From the NCBI GenBank assembly GCA_039809985.1, contig JBDHWC010000002.1:1-64000 (forward strand): DNA of 64,000 bases, given 5' to 3'. The notes below the pieces were generated by a model. That model had not been told where the DNA came from and searched no databases. It was given only the letters and a program-made list of their open reading frames with translations. The translations under genes were made by a program, and so were the position numbers. Positions within the stretch are counted from its first letter, which is position 1. Each line of letters starts with the position of its first letter. This stretch comes from JAICJJ01 sp039809985. Its GTDB lineage: Bacteria; Chloroflexota; Chloroflexia; Thermomicrobiales; UBA6265. Of the stretch, positions 1 to 9,198 are shown piece by piece.

Positions 1-540
1 GCGTCCGGGCTGCCGGGTCACACCGGCCCGGCCGGACCCCGGGGCGAGGCCGGGCCGCAGGGAATGCCGGGCGAGCGCGGCCCGGCCGGGCTCGCCGGAG
101 CGGTCGGACTGGCCGGGGCCGTCGGCGCGATCGGCGCGATGGGGCCGATCGGCCCGGTCGGACCGGTCGGTGACACGGGGCCGGCAGGTCCAACGGGACC
201 CCGCGGCGCCGCAGGACACGCGGGGACCCAAGGCCCGACCGGCCCGCAAGGTGAACCGGGGCCGGCGGGCGCCGCCGGGGAAGCCGGAGTCGGCATCCGA
301 GGCGCGACCCTCCGGCATGCCGTCTGCCGCGTCGGCGCGCGTCAGACACAGGAGTGCTCCGTTCGCTGTCATCGCGGCGAGCACGCGGTCACCGGCGGGT
401 TCGCGTTCGAGCAAGGCGTCAGCGTGCGAGCGAGTCACCCGGTGGCCGACTCCCGCGGCGAGGTCGTCGGGTGGACCGCGACCGCCGACAACGTCACCGA
501 CGCGGAGGTGACCGGAACCGTCTACGCCACCTGCGTCTGA
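1..540 (+). CDS. collagen-like repeat protein, 5' end outside window
   Basis: The reading frame is open from the first base, so the start lies to the left. About 95 residues of Gly-X-Y triplets (GPAGPRGEAGPQG, GPIGPVGPVG) are visible, then a non-collagen C-terminal part of about 80 residues with four cysteines (HAVCRVG, QECSVRC, YATCV) that looks like a folded capping domain. Bacterial collagen-like proteins are usually surface or secreted structural proteins that form triple helices nucleated by such a globular domain; that role is inferred. Signal peptide and anchor cannot be seen. Start, total length and true repeat number are unknown. Confidence 0.85.
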   Translation, partial: ASGLPGHTGPAGPRGEAGPQGMPGERGPAGLAGAVGLAGAVGAIGAMGPIGPVGPVGDTGPAGPTGPRGAAGHAGTQGPTGPQGEPGPAGAAGEAGVGIRGATLRHAVCRVGARQTQECSVRCHRGEHAVTGGFAFEQGVSVRASHPVADSRGEVVGWTATADNVTDAEVTGTVYATCV

Positions 541-660
541 CAGGCCGCGCGGGACGGCGCGAACCGCTGCCGCGAACCGCGGACCTGATCGTTCGTGACA
601 GTGGCGCCAGCGCGACGAGCGGCGTGGCAAACCGCGAACGGCCCGAATCGGGCACTCGGT

Positions 661-691
661 GCCGAACCGCGCGGTTCGGCGGGGGTATACT
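661..691 (+). promoter_or_regulatory. palindromic operator plus -10 element
   Basis: A perfect 20-bp palindrome (661-680, half-site GCCGAACCGC) is followed by TATACT at 686-691, a good -10 match. No -35 consensus is visible: the palindrome occupies that position, which suggests an activator or repressor site. The transcript would start near 698, about 65 nt before the ATG at 764. The palindrome could also form a short hairpin with a 4-nt loop. Confidence 0.45.
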
Positions 692-763
692 TCAGGCACG
701 CCAACGAGCACTGGCCGATGGCCGCTCGACGTGCCGATGACAAGCAGACGAGGGAACCTGAGC

Positions 764-2857
764 ATGTTCCGTTGCAAGGTCTGCGGGTGGATCCACGAAG
801 GGGCGACCCCGCCCGACACGTGCCCGTCCTGCGGCGCGACCGCCGACCGCTTCCGGCCGATGGACGCCACCGAGGTGGGGATCGTCACCGGGGAACTCAC
901 CTCGTACGCCATCGCGGGCCAAGGGTTCGACGACATCGAGGTGGAGACCGGGCGGCGCATCCGGCTCCTCGCGTTCGTCGATGCCTCCTTCTTCGCCCCG
1001 TTCGTGATCCGCTCGGGCAAGCGCTACCCGGTCAACACCGGCGACCCTCAGTGGTTCTCCGACAACATCCCGTGCATGACGGCCTGCCCGTCGCACACCG
1101 ACATCTCGCGCTACATCGCCCTCATCGCCGACGGGCGGTACGCCGACTCCTACGAGCTGAACCGGGAGCACAACGTCTTCCCTGGCTGCCTCGGCCGGAT
1201 GTGCGCCCGCCCCTGCGAGGACGCCTGCCGCCGCCGGGAGATCGACGCCCCGATCGGCATCTGCTACCTCAAGCGGGTGGCGTCCGACTACCGCGGCGAG
1301 ACCCGCCGGGAGACACCGCCGCCGTGGAACGGGCTGACCGCCGCCATTGTCGGCGCGGGCGTCAACGGCCTCACGACCGGTCGACAGCTCGCCCGCAAGG
1401 GCTACAAGGTCACCATCTACGAGCGCTACCCCGTGCCGGGCGGCGTGGCGTGGGTCGGCGTCCCCGAGTGGCGCCTGCCGCGCGACGTCGTCCTCGACGA
1501 GGCCGCCCAGATCACCGACCTCGGGATCGAGGTCAAGTACAACACCGAGGTGGGCCGCGACATCACCCTGCGCGAGCTCGCCGACACCAACGACGTCGTC
1601 GTCATCTCCGCCGGCTGCCAAGTCGCGCAGGAGCTCGGCGTCCCGGGCGAGCATCTCGACGGCGTCGTCTCCGGCCTCAAGTTCCTCGAGGACGTCAACC
1701 TCGGCCTCGACGACGTCTGGGTCGGTCGCCGGGTGGTGACCGTCGGCGGCGGCTTCACGTCGATGGACTGCGTGCGCACCGTCCTCCGGATGGGGGCGGA
1801 GCGCTCGCTGATGACCTACCGCCGGTCGGTCGCCGAGATCCCGGTCGAGGAGCTCGAGATCGAGGAGGCCGAGATCGAGGGGGTGGAGATCATGTACATG
1901 GTCTCCCCCACCCGCGTCGTCGGCAACCGGGACGGCAAGGTCATCGGCATCGAGATGATCCACAACGTCCTCGGTGAGCCCGACAGCCACGGCCGCCGCC
2001 GGCCCGAGCCGGTCAAGGGGTCCGAGTTCATCATCGACTGCGACATGGTCCTCGTCGCCATCGGCCAGCGGCAGGACAACCGCCTGCTCGACGGCATCGA
2101 CTTCCACACCGACCGCCGCGGCGTGCCGCTGCTGGACCAGAACCTGCGCTCCGAGCTGCCCAACGTCTGGGCGTCCGGCGACTACGTCGTCAACCCGACC
2201 AACTTCATCACGGCGATCGGAGAGGGCAAGCGGGTCGCCGAGATGATCGACCAGCAAGTCCGCGGCACCGCTCCGAAGATGAAGGAGATGGAGCTGACGC
2301 GGGTCCCGACCGAGTACATCGCGACCCCCAACGCGCTCGTTTCCGAGGGCATCGCCGACTGGAGCCTGACCGCGATGAGCCGCCGCCTCGTCTGGGGCGA
2401 CGACTACGCGGGCGTCGGCCGCCAGATGATGCCGAGCCTGCCCGCGGCGACGCGCGGCATCGGCACCGGCGACACCACGCTCGAGGTCGAGCTCGGCTAC
2501 ACCAAGCCGATCGGCTTCGAGGAGGCGAAGCGCTGCCTGCAGTGCCAGCTCAACATCTTCATCGACGGCAACCGCTGCATCCTCTGCAACTCCTGCGCCG
2601 ACGTCTGCCCGCACAACTGCATCGAGATGATCTCCCCGGAGCGCATCGCCTCGATCGACTACGACGTGGAACTGGCCGAGATGGCCCGGGCCGAGCTCGG
2701 CCCCTACGCGGCGGCCATGGTCATCGACGAACGGGCCTGCATCCGCTGCGGCCTCTGCGTCGACTGGTGCCCGACCGAGTGCCTGACGATGGACCACTTC
2801 CGGCTCACGCCGCCGGAGACGCGCGAAAGCGTCGAACTGTCGATCATCGCCGACTAG
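764..2857 (+). CDS. rubredoxin-like/GltD-like/ferredoxin fusion oxidoreductase
   Basis: A 697-residue protein with three parts. Residues 1-30 are a rubredoxin-type iron site (Cys4, Cys7, Cys20, Cys23; RCKVCGWIHEG then CPSCGA) of the kind found in rubrerythrins. The middle resembles the small subunit of glutamate synthase and dihydropyrimidine dehydrogenase: a Cys-rich segment (CMTACPSHTDIS, CARPCEDAC) that binds [4Fe-4S] clusters, then FAD and NAD(P) Rossmann folds (IVGAGVNGL, VTVGGGFTSMD, WASGDYV). The C-terminus has two ferredoxin motifs (CILCNSCADVCP, CIRCGLCVDWCP). It likely moves electrons between NAD(P)H and an iron-sulfur or rubredoxin partner; substrate unknown. The ATG at 764 follows AGGGAA; earlier in-frame codons lack a ribosome site and overlap the promoter. 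Confidence 0.85.
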   Translation: MFRCKVCGWIHEGATPPDTCPSCGATADRFRPMDATEVGIVTGELTSYAIAGQGFDDIEVETGRRIRLLAFVDASFFAPFVIRSGKRYPVNTGDPQWFSDNIPCMTACPSHTDISRYIALIADGRYADSYELNREHNVFPGCLGRMCARPCEDACRRREIDAPIGICYLKRVASDYRGETRRETPPPWNGLTAAIVGAGVNGLTTGRQLARKGYKVTIYERYPVPGGVAWVGVPEWRLPRDVVLDEAAQITDLGIEVKYNTEVGRDITLRELADTNDVVVISAGCQVAQELGVPGEHLDGVVSGLKFLEDVNLGLDDVWVGRRVVTVGGGFTSMDCVRTVLRMGAERSLMTYRRSVAEIPVEELEIEEAEIEGVEIMYMVSPTRVVGNRDGKVIGIEMIHNVLGEPDSHGRRRPEPVKGSEFIIDCDMVLVAIGQRQDNRLLDGIDFHTDRRGVPLLDQNLRSELPNVWASGDYVVNPTNFITAIGEGKRVAEMIDQQVRGTAPKMKEMELTRVPTEYIATPNALVSEGIADWSLTAMSRRLVWGDDYAGVGRQMMPSLPAATRGIGTGDTTLEVELGYTKPIGFEEAKRCLQCQLNIFIDGNRCILCNSCADVCPHNCIEMISPERIASIDYDVELAEMARAELGPYAAAMVIDERACIRCGLCVDWCPTECLTMDHFRLTPPETRESVELSIIAD

Positions 2858-2873
2858 AGGGGGTCAACCCCCG

Positions 2874-2908
2874 CCGCGCCGGCCCGGAACCTGCCCGGGC
2901 CGGCGCGG
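2874..2908 (+). terminator. hairpin after the fusion oxidoreductase
   Basis: A perfect 14-bp GC stem (CCGCGCCGGCCCGG and its complement) with a 7-nt loop starts 17 nt after the oxidoreductase stop codon. No T-run follows, as is common in high-GC genomes, so it may be a terminator or an mRNA 3'-end stabiliser. Confidence 0.55.
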
Positions 2909-2965
2909 CACGCAAGCCGGTGCGCAGCCGGAGACCCCCGCCCGACACCCCCGAGGAGCGACACC

Positions 2966-3268
2966 GTGCCCGAGATCTCGGTCGACGTTCCGCACGCCCT
3001 GACCCAGGACGAAGCCCTGGCCCGCATCAAGGCGAGGACGGCCGACTCGGGCTGGGGGCTTGGTGGCCGGTTCGAGAACCAAGCCATGTCGTGGGACGGC
3101 CAGGTCGGCACCTTCTCGGCCAGCGGCCTCGGCCTGGAAGTCTCCGGCACGCTCGACGTCCGTCCGCACGACGTCGCCGTCCGTCTCAGCCTGCCGCCGC
3201 TGGCGGCCGTGTTCCAGCCGCAGATCGAACAGGGCGTCAGCTCGGGGCTCGCCAAGCTCCTCGCCTAG
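2966..3268 (+). CDS. polyhydroxyalkanoic acid system-like small protein
   Basis: A 100-residue protein starting with GTG behind GAGGAG (2953-2958). The pattern of a short beta strand with HAL, then a helix rich in A/R (ALARIKAR), a W-containing segment, and a C-terminal beta/helix ending in a SGLAKLL tail resembles the PHA_gran_rgn family, small proteins often seen near polyester-granule genes. No PHA synthase or phasin lies nearby, so a granule role is doubtful. There are no membrane segments. It sits 20 nt before a cupin gene and probably shares its transcript. Confidence 0.55.
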   Translation: MPEISVDVPHALTQDEALARIKARTADSGWGLGGRFENQAMSWDGQVGTFSASGLGLEVSGTLDVRPHDVAVRLSLPPLAAVFQPQIEQGVSSGLAKLLA

Positions 3269-3287
3269 CGCCACCGGAGGCTCGTCG

Positions 3288-3632
3288 ATGCCCGCTGCCC
3301 CGCTGGTCGTCGCCAACACCCTCGACGCGGTCGAGGCCGAGCGCGCCGCCGCCGGCACGCTCTACCGTCAGTTCATGTCGTGCGGCTCGCTCAGTGTCGG
3401 CCTCTACGTGCTCGAGGCCGGCGCGGTCGACCCGCAGTCGCCCCACGAGGAGGACGAGGTCTACCACGTCGTCTCCGGCCGGGCGGTGCTCAGCGCCGGC
3501 AGCGAGGAGGTCCCGGTCGGGCCCGGCTCGGTCGTCTTCGTCGCCAAGCACGTCGACCACCGGTTCCACTCGATCAGCGAACGGCTCGAGGTGGTGGTCT
3601 TCTTCGCCCCGGAGCACGCCGTCGGCCGGTGA
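3288..3632 (+). CDS. cupin-domain protein
   Basis: A 114-residue single-domain beta-barrel protein. The two cupin motifs are visible: PHEEDEVYHVVSGRAVL, with a His/Glu metal-binding pattern and the conserved glycine turn, and PVGPGSVVFVAKHVDHRFH with a further His. Single small cupins act as metal-dependent enzymes, sugar isomerases or ligand sensors; nothing here decides which. The ATG at 3288 follows CCGGAGG at 3274-3280, ruling out the longer open frame upstream. It probably forms an operon with the preceding 100-residue gene. Confidence 0.8.
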   Translation: MPAAPLVVANTLDAVEAERAAAGTLYRQFMSCGSLSVGLYVLEAGAVDPQSPHEEDEVYHVVSGRAVLSAGSEEVPVGPGSVVFVAKHVDHRFHSISERLEVVVFFAPEHAVGR

Positions 3633-3664
3633 CGCGGAACCAACGGCACGCGCCCATCGTCTGC

Positions 3665-3692
3665 TTGACAGGCGCGTCCGCCTCACTATCAT
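3665..3692 (+). promoter_or_regulatory. sigma-70-type promoter of erpA
   Basis: A perfect -35 box TTGACA (3665-3670) is followed after 16 bp by TATCAT (3687-3692), five of six bases matching the -10 consensus. It lies 63 nt before the erpA start and is one of the best promoter matches in the window. Confidence 0.75.
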
Positions 3693-3755
3693 GAGGGAAG
3701 GAATGCACGCACTCGCGTCGGGCGGCAACCGCGACGCGACCGGAGGATCCCGTCA

Positions 3756-4118
3756 ATGATCACGATCACCCCAGACGCCGCGACCCAGTTGAAGGAGTTC
3801 CTGGCCGACCAGGGCACGCCGGAGGCCGGGCTCCGCGTCTTCGTCGCCCCGGGCGGCTGCTCGGGGCTCCAGTACGGCATGACGATCGAGGAGTCGGCCG
3901 AGGACGGCGACGAGGTCATCGAGACCGGCGGCGTCCGCATCCTCGTCGACAACTTCAGCGCCATGTACCTCGAGGGGGCCGAAGTCGACTACGTCAGCTC
4001 GCTGATGGGCGGCGGCTTCACGGTGCACAACCCCAACTCGGTCTCGGGCTGCTCCTGCGGCCACTCCTTCAACGCCGGCGGCAACGCCGGCACGGCCCAC
4101 GGCTGCGGCCGCGGCTGA
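3756..4118 (+). CDS. erpA: A-type iron-sulfur carrier (HesB/IscA/ErpA family)
   Basis: A 120-residue protein with the three conserved cysteines of A-type carriers: Cys35 (GGCSGLQY) and Cys99/Cys101 (SGCSCGHSF). These proteins hold a Fe-S cluster or iron and pass it to client apoproteins in the cytoplasm. The C-terminus carries a Gly/Asn-rich extension (NAGGNAGTAHGCG) with an extra Cys. The ATG follows CGGAGG. The gene stands alone between its own promoter and a strong hairpin, not in an isc or suf operon. The many iron-sulfur cysteines of the oxidoreductase two genes upstream make it a possible local client, which is inference only. The family call is firm; the erpA/iscA distinction is less so. 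Confidence 0.9.
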   Translation: MITITPDAATQLKEFLADQGTPEAGLRVFVAPGGCSGLQYGMTIEESAEDGDEVIETGGVRILVDNFSAMYLEGAEVDYVSSLMGGGFTVHNPNSVSGCSCGHSFNAGGNAGTAHGCGRG

Positions 4119-4144
4119 TCCGGCGCTCGGATCGACGACACGGG

Positions 4145-4172
4145 CGCGGGGCGGCCGACTGGCCGCCCCGCG
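4145..4172 (+). terminator. erpA terminator hairpin
   Basis: A perfect 12-bp stem (CGCGGGGCGGCC and its complement) around the loop GACT starts 27 nt after the erpA stop. No T-run follows. Confidence 0.65.
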
Positions 4173-4215
4173 GCGCGTCCGGCCGGCGGACCGGTGGCGC
4201 AATGAGTGTTCGTCG

Positions 4216-4224
4216 TGCTACACT
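4216..4224 (+). promoter_or_regulatory. extended -10 element upstream of the sigma factor gene
   Basis: TGC followed by TACACT (4219-4224) fits an extended -10; the same TACACT hexamer occurs in the tRNA-Ala promoter of this window. No good -35 is present. If used, the sigma-factor mRNA has a leader of about 270 nt. The rest of the 4119-4499 gap has no gene that I can support. Confidence 0.35.
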
Positions 4225-4499
4225 ACGGTGTTGCGCGAACATCTCCCCGCACTCGTCGCCGAGGCCCCGCAACCTCTTGGCCCTCGTTTGCGTTGATAAG
4301 ATGGCGGGCAGGCATCCGACCGACCGCCACGCTACGTAAACGCAGCGGATGGCCGAGGGAGTCCGGGATCCGATCCGGCACGGATGCCTGCGCCCACTCG
4401 CCCCGGAGCGGCTGTCCCCCAGCGACTGCCCCGCCGCGCCGGGAGCCCGTGACCGGGGGCGGCAGCCAAGGGGCGTGCCCCAGGGGCAAGGAGTTGCCG

Positions 4500-5507
<1,008 letters not shown>

Positions 5508-5534
5508 ACCGGCTCCTCACTGATGGTCGCAACC

Positions 5535-5566
5535 GAGGGGGGCGGGGCTCGCGCCCCGCCCCCCTC
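5535..5566 (+). terminator. rpoD: sigma factor gene terminator
   Basis: A perfect 14-bp stem (GAGGGGGGCGGGGC and complement) with loop TCGC is followed by GCCTTT. It lies 27 nt after the stop codon and inside any longer mutS frame, supporting the later mutS start. Confidence 0.75.
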
Positions 5567-5684
5567 GCCTTTCGGGACCTCTGGCGTCCAACGGCGTGTC
5601 GCGACCGCGCGCCTGCGCTACGCTTCGGCATCCCCCGCACCCCGGTCAGTCCGATCGCGCCTGCGCGCGAGTGAGGTCGCCATC

Positions 5685-8405
5685 GTGAGCGTCGACGCGC
5701 CGCCGACCGAGCAAGCCGCCGTCCCGACCGGCGACGGGTCGGTGGTGCCGTTGCGCCGCCAGTACCTCCAGATCAAGCGCCAGTTCCCGGACACCATCCT
5801 CTTCTTCCGACTCGGCGACTTCTACGAGACCTTCGACGCCGACGCGGAGACCGCGGCCCGCGTCCTCGACATCGTCCTCACCGGCCGAGACATGGGCAAG
5901 GGACAGCGGGTGCCGATGGCCGGCATCCCCCACCACGCCGCCGAGGGACACATCGCCCGGCTTGTCGCGGCCGGCCACAAGGTGGCCATCTGCGACCAAG
6001 TCGGCGAAGTGTCCAAGGGGCGCGGCCTCGTCCAACGCGACGTCACCCGCGTCGTCACGCCCGGCACCGTGCTCGAGCCGACGATGCTCGACGCCAAGCG
6101 CAACAATTTCATTGCCGCGCTCGTCGTCGACGGCAAGCGGGCCGCGATCGCCCACGCCGACGTCAGCACCGGCGAGTTCCTCTGCTGCGAGATCACGGCC
6201 GCCGACAACGCGGAAACCCTCCGCGCCGTCGCGCGGGAAGTCGCTCGCCTCGCTCCGGCCGAGCTCGTGCTGCCCGACGACGGCGGCCGCCTGCTCACCG
6301 ACCTCGTCGGACACGGTCTGCCCGACGGCATCCCGGCAAGCCGAACCGACGCCTGGCGCTGGCGCGTCGACCGGGCCGAGGACGAACTGCGGCGACAGTT
6401 CGCGGTCGAGTCGCTGGACGGGTTCGGCCTGGCCGGCAAGCCGTTGTTGACGCAGGCCGCCGGCGGTCTCCTCGCCTACCTTCTGGAGACGCAGCGAGGT
6501 TCTCTCAGCCAGATGGCGACGCTGTCCACCTACGCCGCCGACCGCTACATGACCCTCGACGCCCAGACCCGCCGCAACCTCGAACTGACCGAGAGCGGAC
6601 GCGGTGAGCGCCGCCACAGCCTGATCGCCGTCCTCGACGAGACTCGCACGCCGATGGGCGCCCGCCTGCTCCGGCGTTGGGTCAGTCAGCCCCTGCTCGA
6701 ACTCGATGCCCTCAACGCCCGCCTCGACGCAGTCGAACGTTTCTGGGCCGACGCCCGCCTGCGAGGCGAGACCCGGAACCGCCTCTCTGGCGTCGGTGAC
6801 CTCGAGCGCTTGGTCAACCGCTGCGTGGCCGGCATCGCCGGTCCGCGCGACCTCGTCCATCTCCGCGCGTCGCTCGCGCCGTTGACCGACCTCGCCGAAC
6901 TGGCAACGGCGTTCGACGAGGGTTGCACGCTCGCCGAACACCTCGCCGCCACCGAGTCGGTGCGCGCGCTCCTGTCCGATGCGGTCAGCGACGACCCGCC
7001 GGCCGTGCTCGGCAAGGGCAGCGTGATTCGCGCTGGTTTCTCCACCGAACTGGACGGCCACCAAGGACGCGTTCACGACGCCAAGGCGTGGATCGCCAAC
7101 CTCGAGCGCAACGAACGAGACCGAACCGGCATCCGCACGCTCAAGGTCGGCTACAACAAGGTTTTCGGCTACTACCTTGAGATCACCTCAGCGGCGTTGG
7201 CCGCGGCCGAGCGCGACCGCGCCCAGTCGGGCCAGGACGGTCCCGCCTTGCCGCCCGACTACCTGCCGAAGCAGTCGCTGGCAAACGCGACGCGCTATTT
7301 CACCCCGCAGCTGAAGGAGTACGAAACCGTCGTCCTCGGCGCGCAGGACGTCCTCGCCGACCTCGAGGCAGATGTCTTCAGGCGCGTGGTCGCGGAGGTT
7401 GCCGGCCAAGCGCACCGGCTGTTGGCCGTCGCCGGGGCTGTCGCCCGACTCGACGTCTTTGCCAACCTCGCCGAGATCGCCGCGGTCCGCGGCTACGTCC
7501 GGCCAACCTTGGGCGAATCGGGCGCGATCGAAATCCGCGACGGCCGCCACCCGACCCTCGAGGTTCTATTGGGACAAAGCGCGTACGTGCCGAACGACGC
7601 AGTGCTCGATGTCGACGGCGCGCAGATCACCCTGCTCACCGGCCCGAACATGGCCGGCAAGAGCAGCTGGCTGCGGCAGGTCGCGCTGATCGTGCTGTTG
7701 GCGCAGGTTGGCTCCTTCGTGCCGGCCCGCAGCGCCCGAATCGGCCTCGTCGACCGCGTCTTCACCCGGATCGGGGCGCAGGACGACATCGCCACCGGAC
7801 AATCGACGTTCATGGTCGAGATGCTGGAGACCGCCAACATCCTCAACCACGCCACGCCGCGCAGTCTCGTCGTTCTCGACGAGATCGGTCGCGGCACGTC
7901 CACCTACGACGGTCTCGCCATCGCCCGCGCCGTCGTCGAGCATCTGCACAACGCCCCGAACCTCGGCTGCCGCACGCTCTTCGCCACCCACTACCACGAA
8001 CTGACCGCGCTGGCCGAGGTGCTGCCTCGGGTCCGCTGCTGCAAGGTCGACGTGCTGGAGGAGGGCGACCGCGTCGTCTTCCTGCGGCGGGTGGTGCCGG
8101 GCGGCGCCGACCGCTCCTACGGCATTCACGTCGCCCAGATCGCCGGCATCCCGAAGGCGATCGTGCGCCGGGCCCGTGAACTCCTCGACGCGCTCGAACA
8201 GGGTGCCGGCGAACCCGCGCACGCGCAGCGGCAGCGCCAGCTGCCGGTCGCCGAACCGGCAGGACAAGTGCAACTCACTCTGTTCGCGCCGCCCCACCCC
8301 GCGGTTGAAGCGCTGCGCGACCTCGACGTCGACTCCCTCACCCCGCTCGAGGCGATCACCAGACTGTTCGAGCTGAAACGGCTCACCTCCGGCGACCAAC
8401 CGTGA
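5685..8405 (+). CDS. mutS: DNA mismatch repair protein MutS
   Basis: A 906-residue MutS1-type protein. The N-terminal mismatch-recognition domain has the Phe-X-Glu wedge (RLGDFYETF); connector, lever and clamp domains follow; the ATPase has Walker A near residue 653 (GPNMAGKSSWLR), Walker B (VVLDEIGRGTSTYDG) and the signature His loop (FATHYHELT). MutS dimers bind mismatches and recruit MutL. The length fits MutS1. The GTG at 5685 follows GAGG; the frame is open further upstream, but that stretch contains the sigma-factor terminator. MutL is not encoded next door. Confidence 0.97.
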   Translation: MSVDAPPTEQAAVPTGDGSVVPLRRQYLQIKRQFPDTILFFRLGDFYETFDADAETAARVLDIVLTGRDMGKGQRVPMAGIPHHAAEGHIARLVAAGHKVAICDQVGEVSKGRGLVQRDVTRVVTPGTVLEPTMLDAKRNNFIAALVVDGKRAAIAHADVSTGEFLCCEITAADNAETLRAVAREVARLAPAELVLPDDGGRLLTDLVGHGLPDGIPASRTDAWRWRVDRAEDELRRQFAVESLDGFGLAGKPLLTQAAGGLLAYLLETQRGSLSQMATLSTYAADRYMTLDAQTRRNLELTESGRGERRHSLIAVLDETRTPMGARLLRRWVSQPLLELDALNARLDAVERFWADARLRGETRNRLSGVGDLERLVNRCVAGIAGPRDLVHLRASLAPLTDLAELATAFDEGCTLAEHLAATESVRALLSDAVSDDPPAVLGKGSVIRAGFSTELDGHQGRVHDAKAWIANLERNERDRTGIRTLKVGYNKVFGYYLEITSAALAAAERDRAQSGQDGPALPPDYLPKQSLANATRYFTPQLKEYETVVLGAQDVLADLEADVFRRVVAEVAGQAHRLLAVAGAVARLDVFANLAEIAAVRGYVRPTLGESGAIEIRDGRHPTLEVLLGQSAYVPNDAVLDVDGAQITLLTGPNMAGKSSWLRQVALIVLLAQVGSFVPARSARIGLVDRVFTRIGAQDDIATGQSTFMVEMLETANILNHATPRSLVVLDEIGRGTSTYDGLAIARAVVEHLHNAPNLGCRTLFATHYHELTALAEVLPRVRCCKVDVLEEGDRVVFLRRVVPGGADRSYGIHVAQIAGIPKAIVRRARELLDALEQGAGEPAHAQRQRQLPVAEPAGQVQLTLFAPPHPAVEALRDLDVDSLTPLEAITRLFELKRLTSGDQP

Positions 8406-8503
8406 CGAGCCGTGCCCTTGCGTGAACCGGCGTCATCCGGTGACGAGCGCGGTGTACGATTCGCGCGACGACGCGAGGCAACGGCAAGACGAGGAGGGAC
8501 GGG

Positions 8504-9151
8504 ATGCGCGTGGTGCTGGGCGCTGAGGTCTCCACGAGCGACGGCGAGAAGTTCGGGTCGATCGAGGGGTTCGTGGTCGACGGCGGCAACAAGCGAGTCT
8601 CCCCGCTGCTGGTCCGCAGCGGCGGCCTGATCCACACCGACCGGCTGATCGGACTGGCGGTCTTCTCGTCGCTCGGCGACACCGCGACGCTGAGCGTGGG
8701 CAAGGAGCAGGCGGAGGAGTTCCCAACCTACATCCGCCGGCAGTTCACCGTCGAGACGCCGCGCACGCCGGAGATGCCGCTGATCATGCCCGCATCCGGC
8801 GTCGGCGGCCCGGTGATGGCCGAGCCGATTCAAGGTTCCATTGACTACCGCGGCACCGGCAGCATCATCGAGACGGCCCCCCTCGACCCGAACCCGTCCG
8901 AGGTGCTCTCCAACCTGCTCGAGTCGCAGGTGATCATCCGCGGCGACGCCTCGGTGATCGGCGCGGACGGCGAAGTCCTCGGCGGCGTCGACGGCGTTGA
9001 CGTCAACGGTGACGGCGACGTCGTCACCCTGACCATGGGCCGAGGCGTCTTCGCCTCCGGCACCGTCGAAGTTCCGGGTTCCCAGATCACCGCCTACGGC
9101 GACAACCGGGTCCATGTCTCGCTGACCAAGGCCTCGCTCGCCGGCAAGTAG
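8504..9151 (+). CDS. PRC-barrel domain protein
   Basis: A 215-residue protein with two related beta-rich halves: residues 1-60 (GAEVSTSDGEKFGSIEGFVVD) and about 135-205 (SVIGADGEVLGGVDGVDVNGDGDVV). Both have the GEKxGxIxGxVVD pattern of PRC-barrels, small folds found in the photosynthetic reaction centre H subunit and in RNA-processing and stress proteins. No membrane segment or signal peptide is visible. The ATG follows GAGGAGGG. Function cannot be assigned; the two-copy form suggests an adaptor. Confidence 0.7.
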   Translation: MRVVLGAEVSTSDGEKFGSIEGFVVDGGNKRVSPLLVRSGGLIHTDRLIGLAVFSSLGDTATLSVGKEQAEEFPTYIRRQFTVETPRTPEMPLIMPASGVGGPVMAEPIQGSIDYRGTGSIIETAPLDPNPSEVLSNLLESQVIIRGDASVIGADGEVLGGVDGVDVNGDGDVVTLTMGRGVFASGTVEVPGSQITAYGDNRVHVSLTKASLAGK

Positions 9152-9198
9152 CACCGGCGCGCTCGCCGCGACCCTGAGGGAAGGACGCAGTCCGTTCC

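Noticed and set aside
18..296. Proline-rich frame antisense to the collagen-like region
   Set aside because: It is just the complement of Gly-Pro repeats; no start signal.
692..2797. Long antisense frame under the oxidoreductase
   Set aside because: Composition is dominated by D/V/G/H runs with no recognisable domain; the plus strand has clear cofactor motifs.
4275..4300. TTGGCC...TAAGAT as sigma factor promoter
   Set aside because: Spacing between boxes is only 14 bp, too short for a sigma-70 promoter.
4206..4499. Extended N-terminus of the sigma factor
   Set aside because: Arg/Pro-rich, unrelated to sigma region 1.1, and the ATG at 4500 has a clear AAGGAG site.
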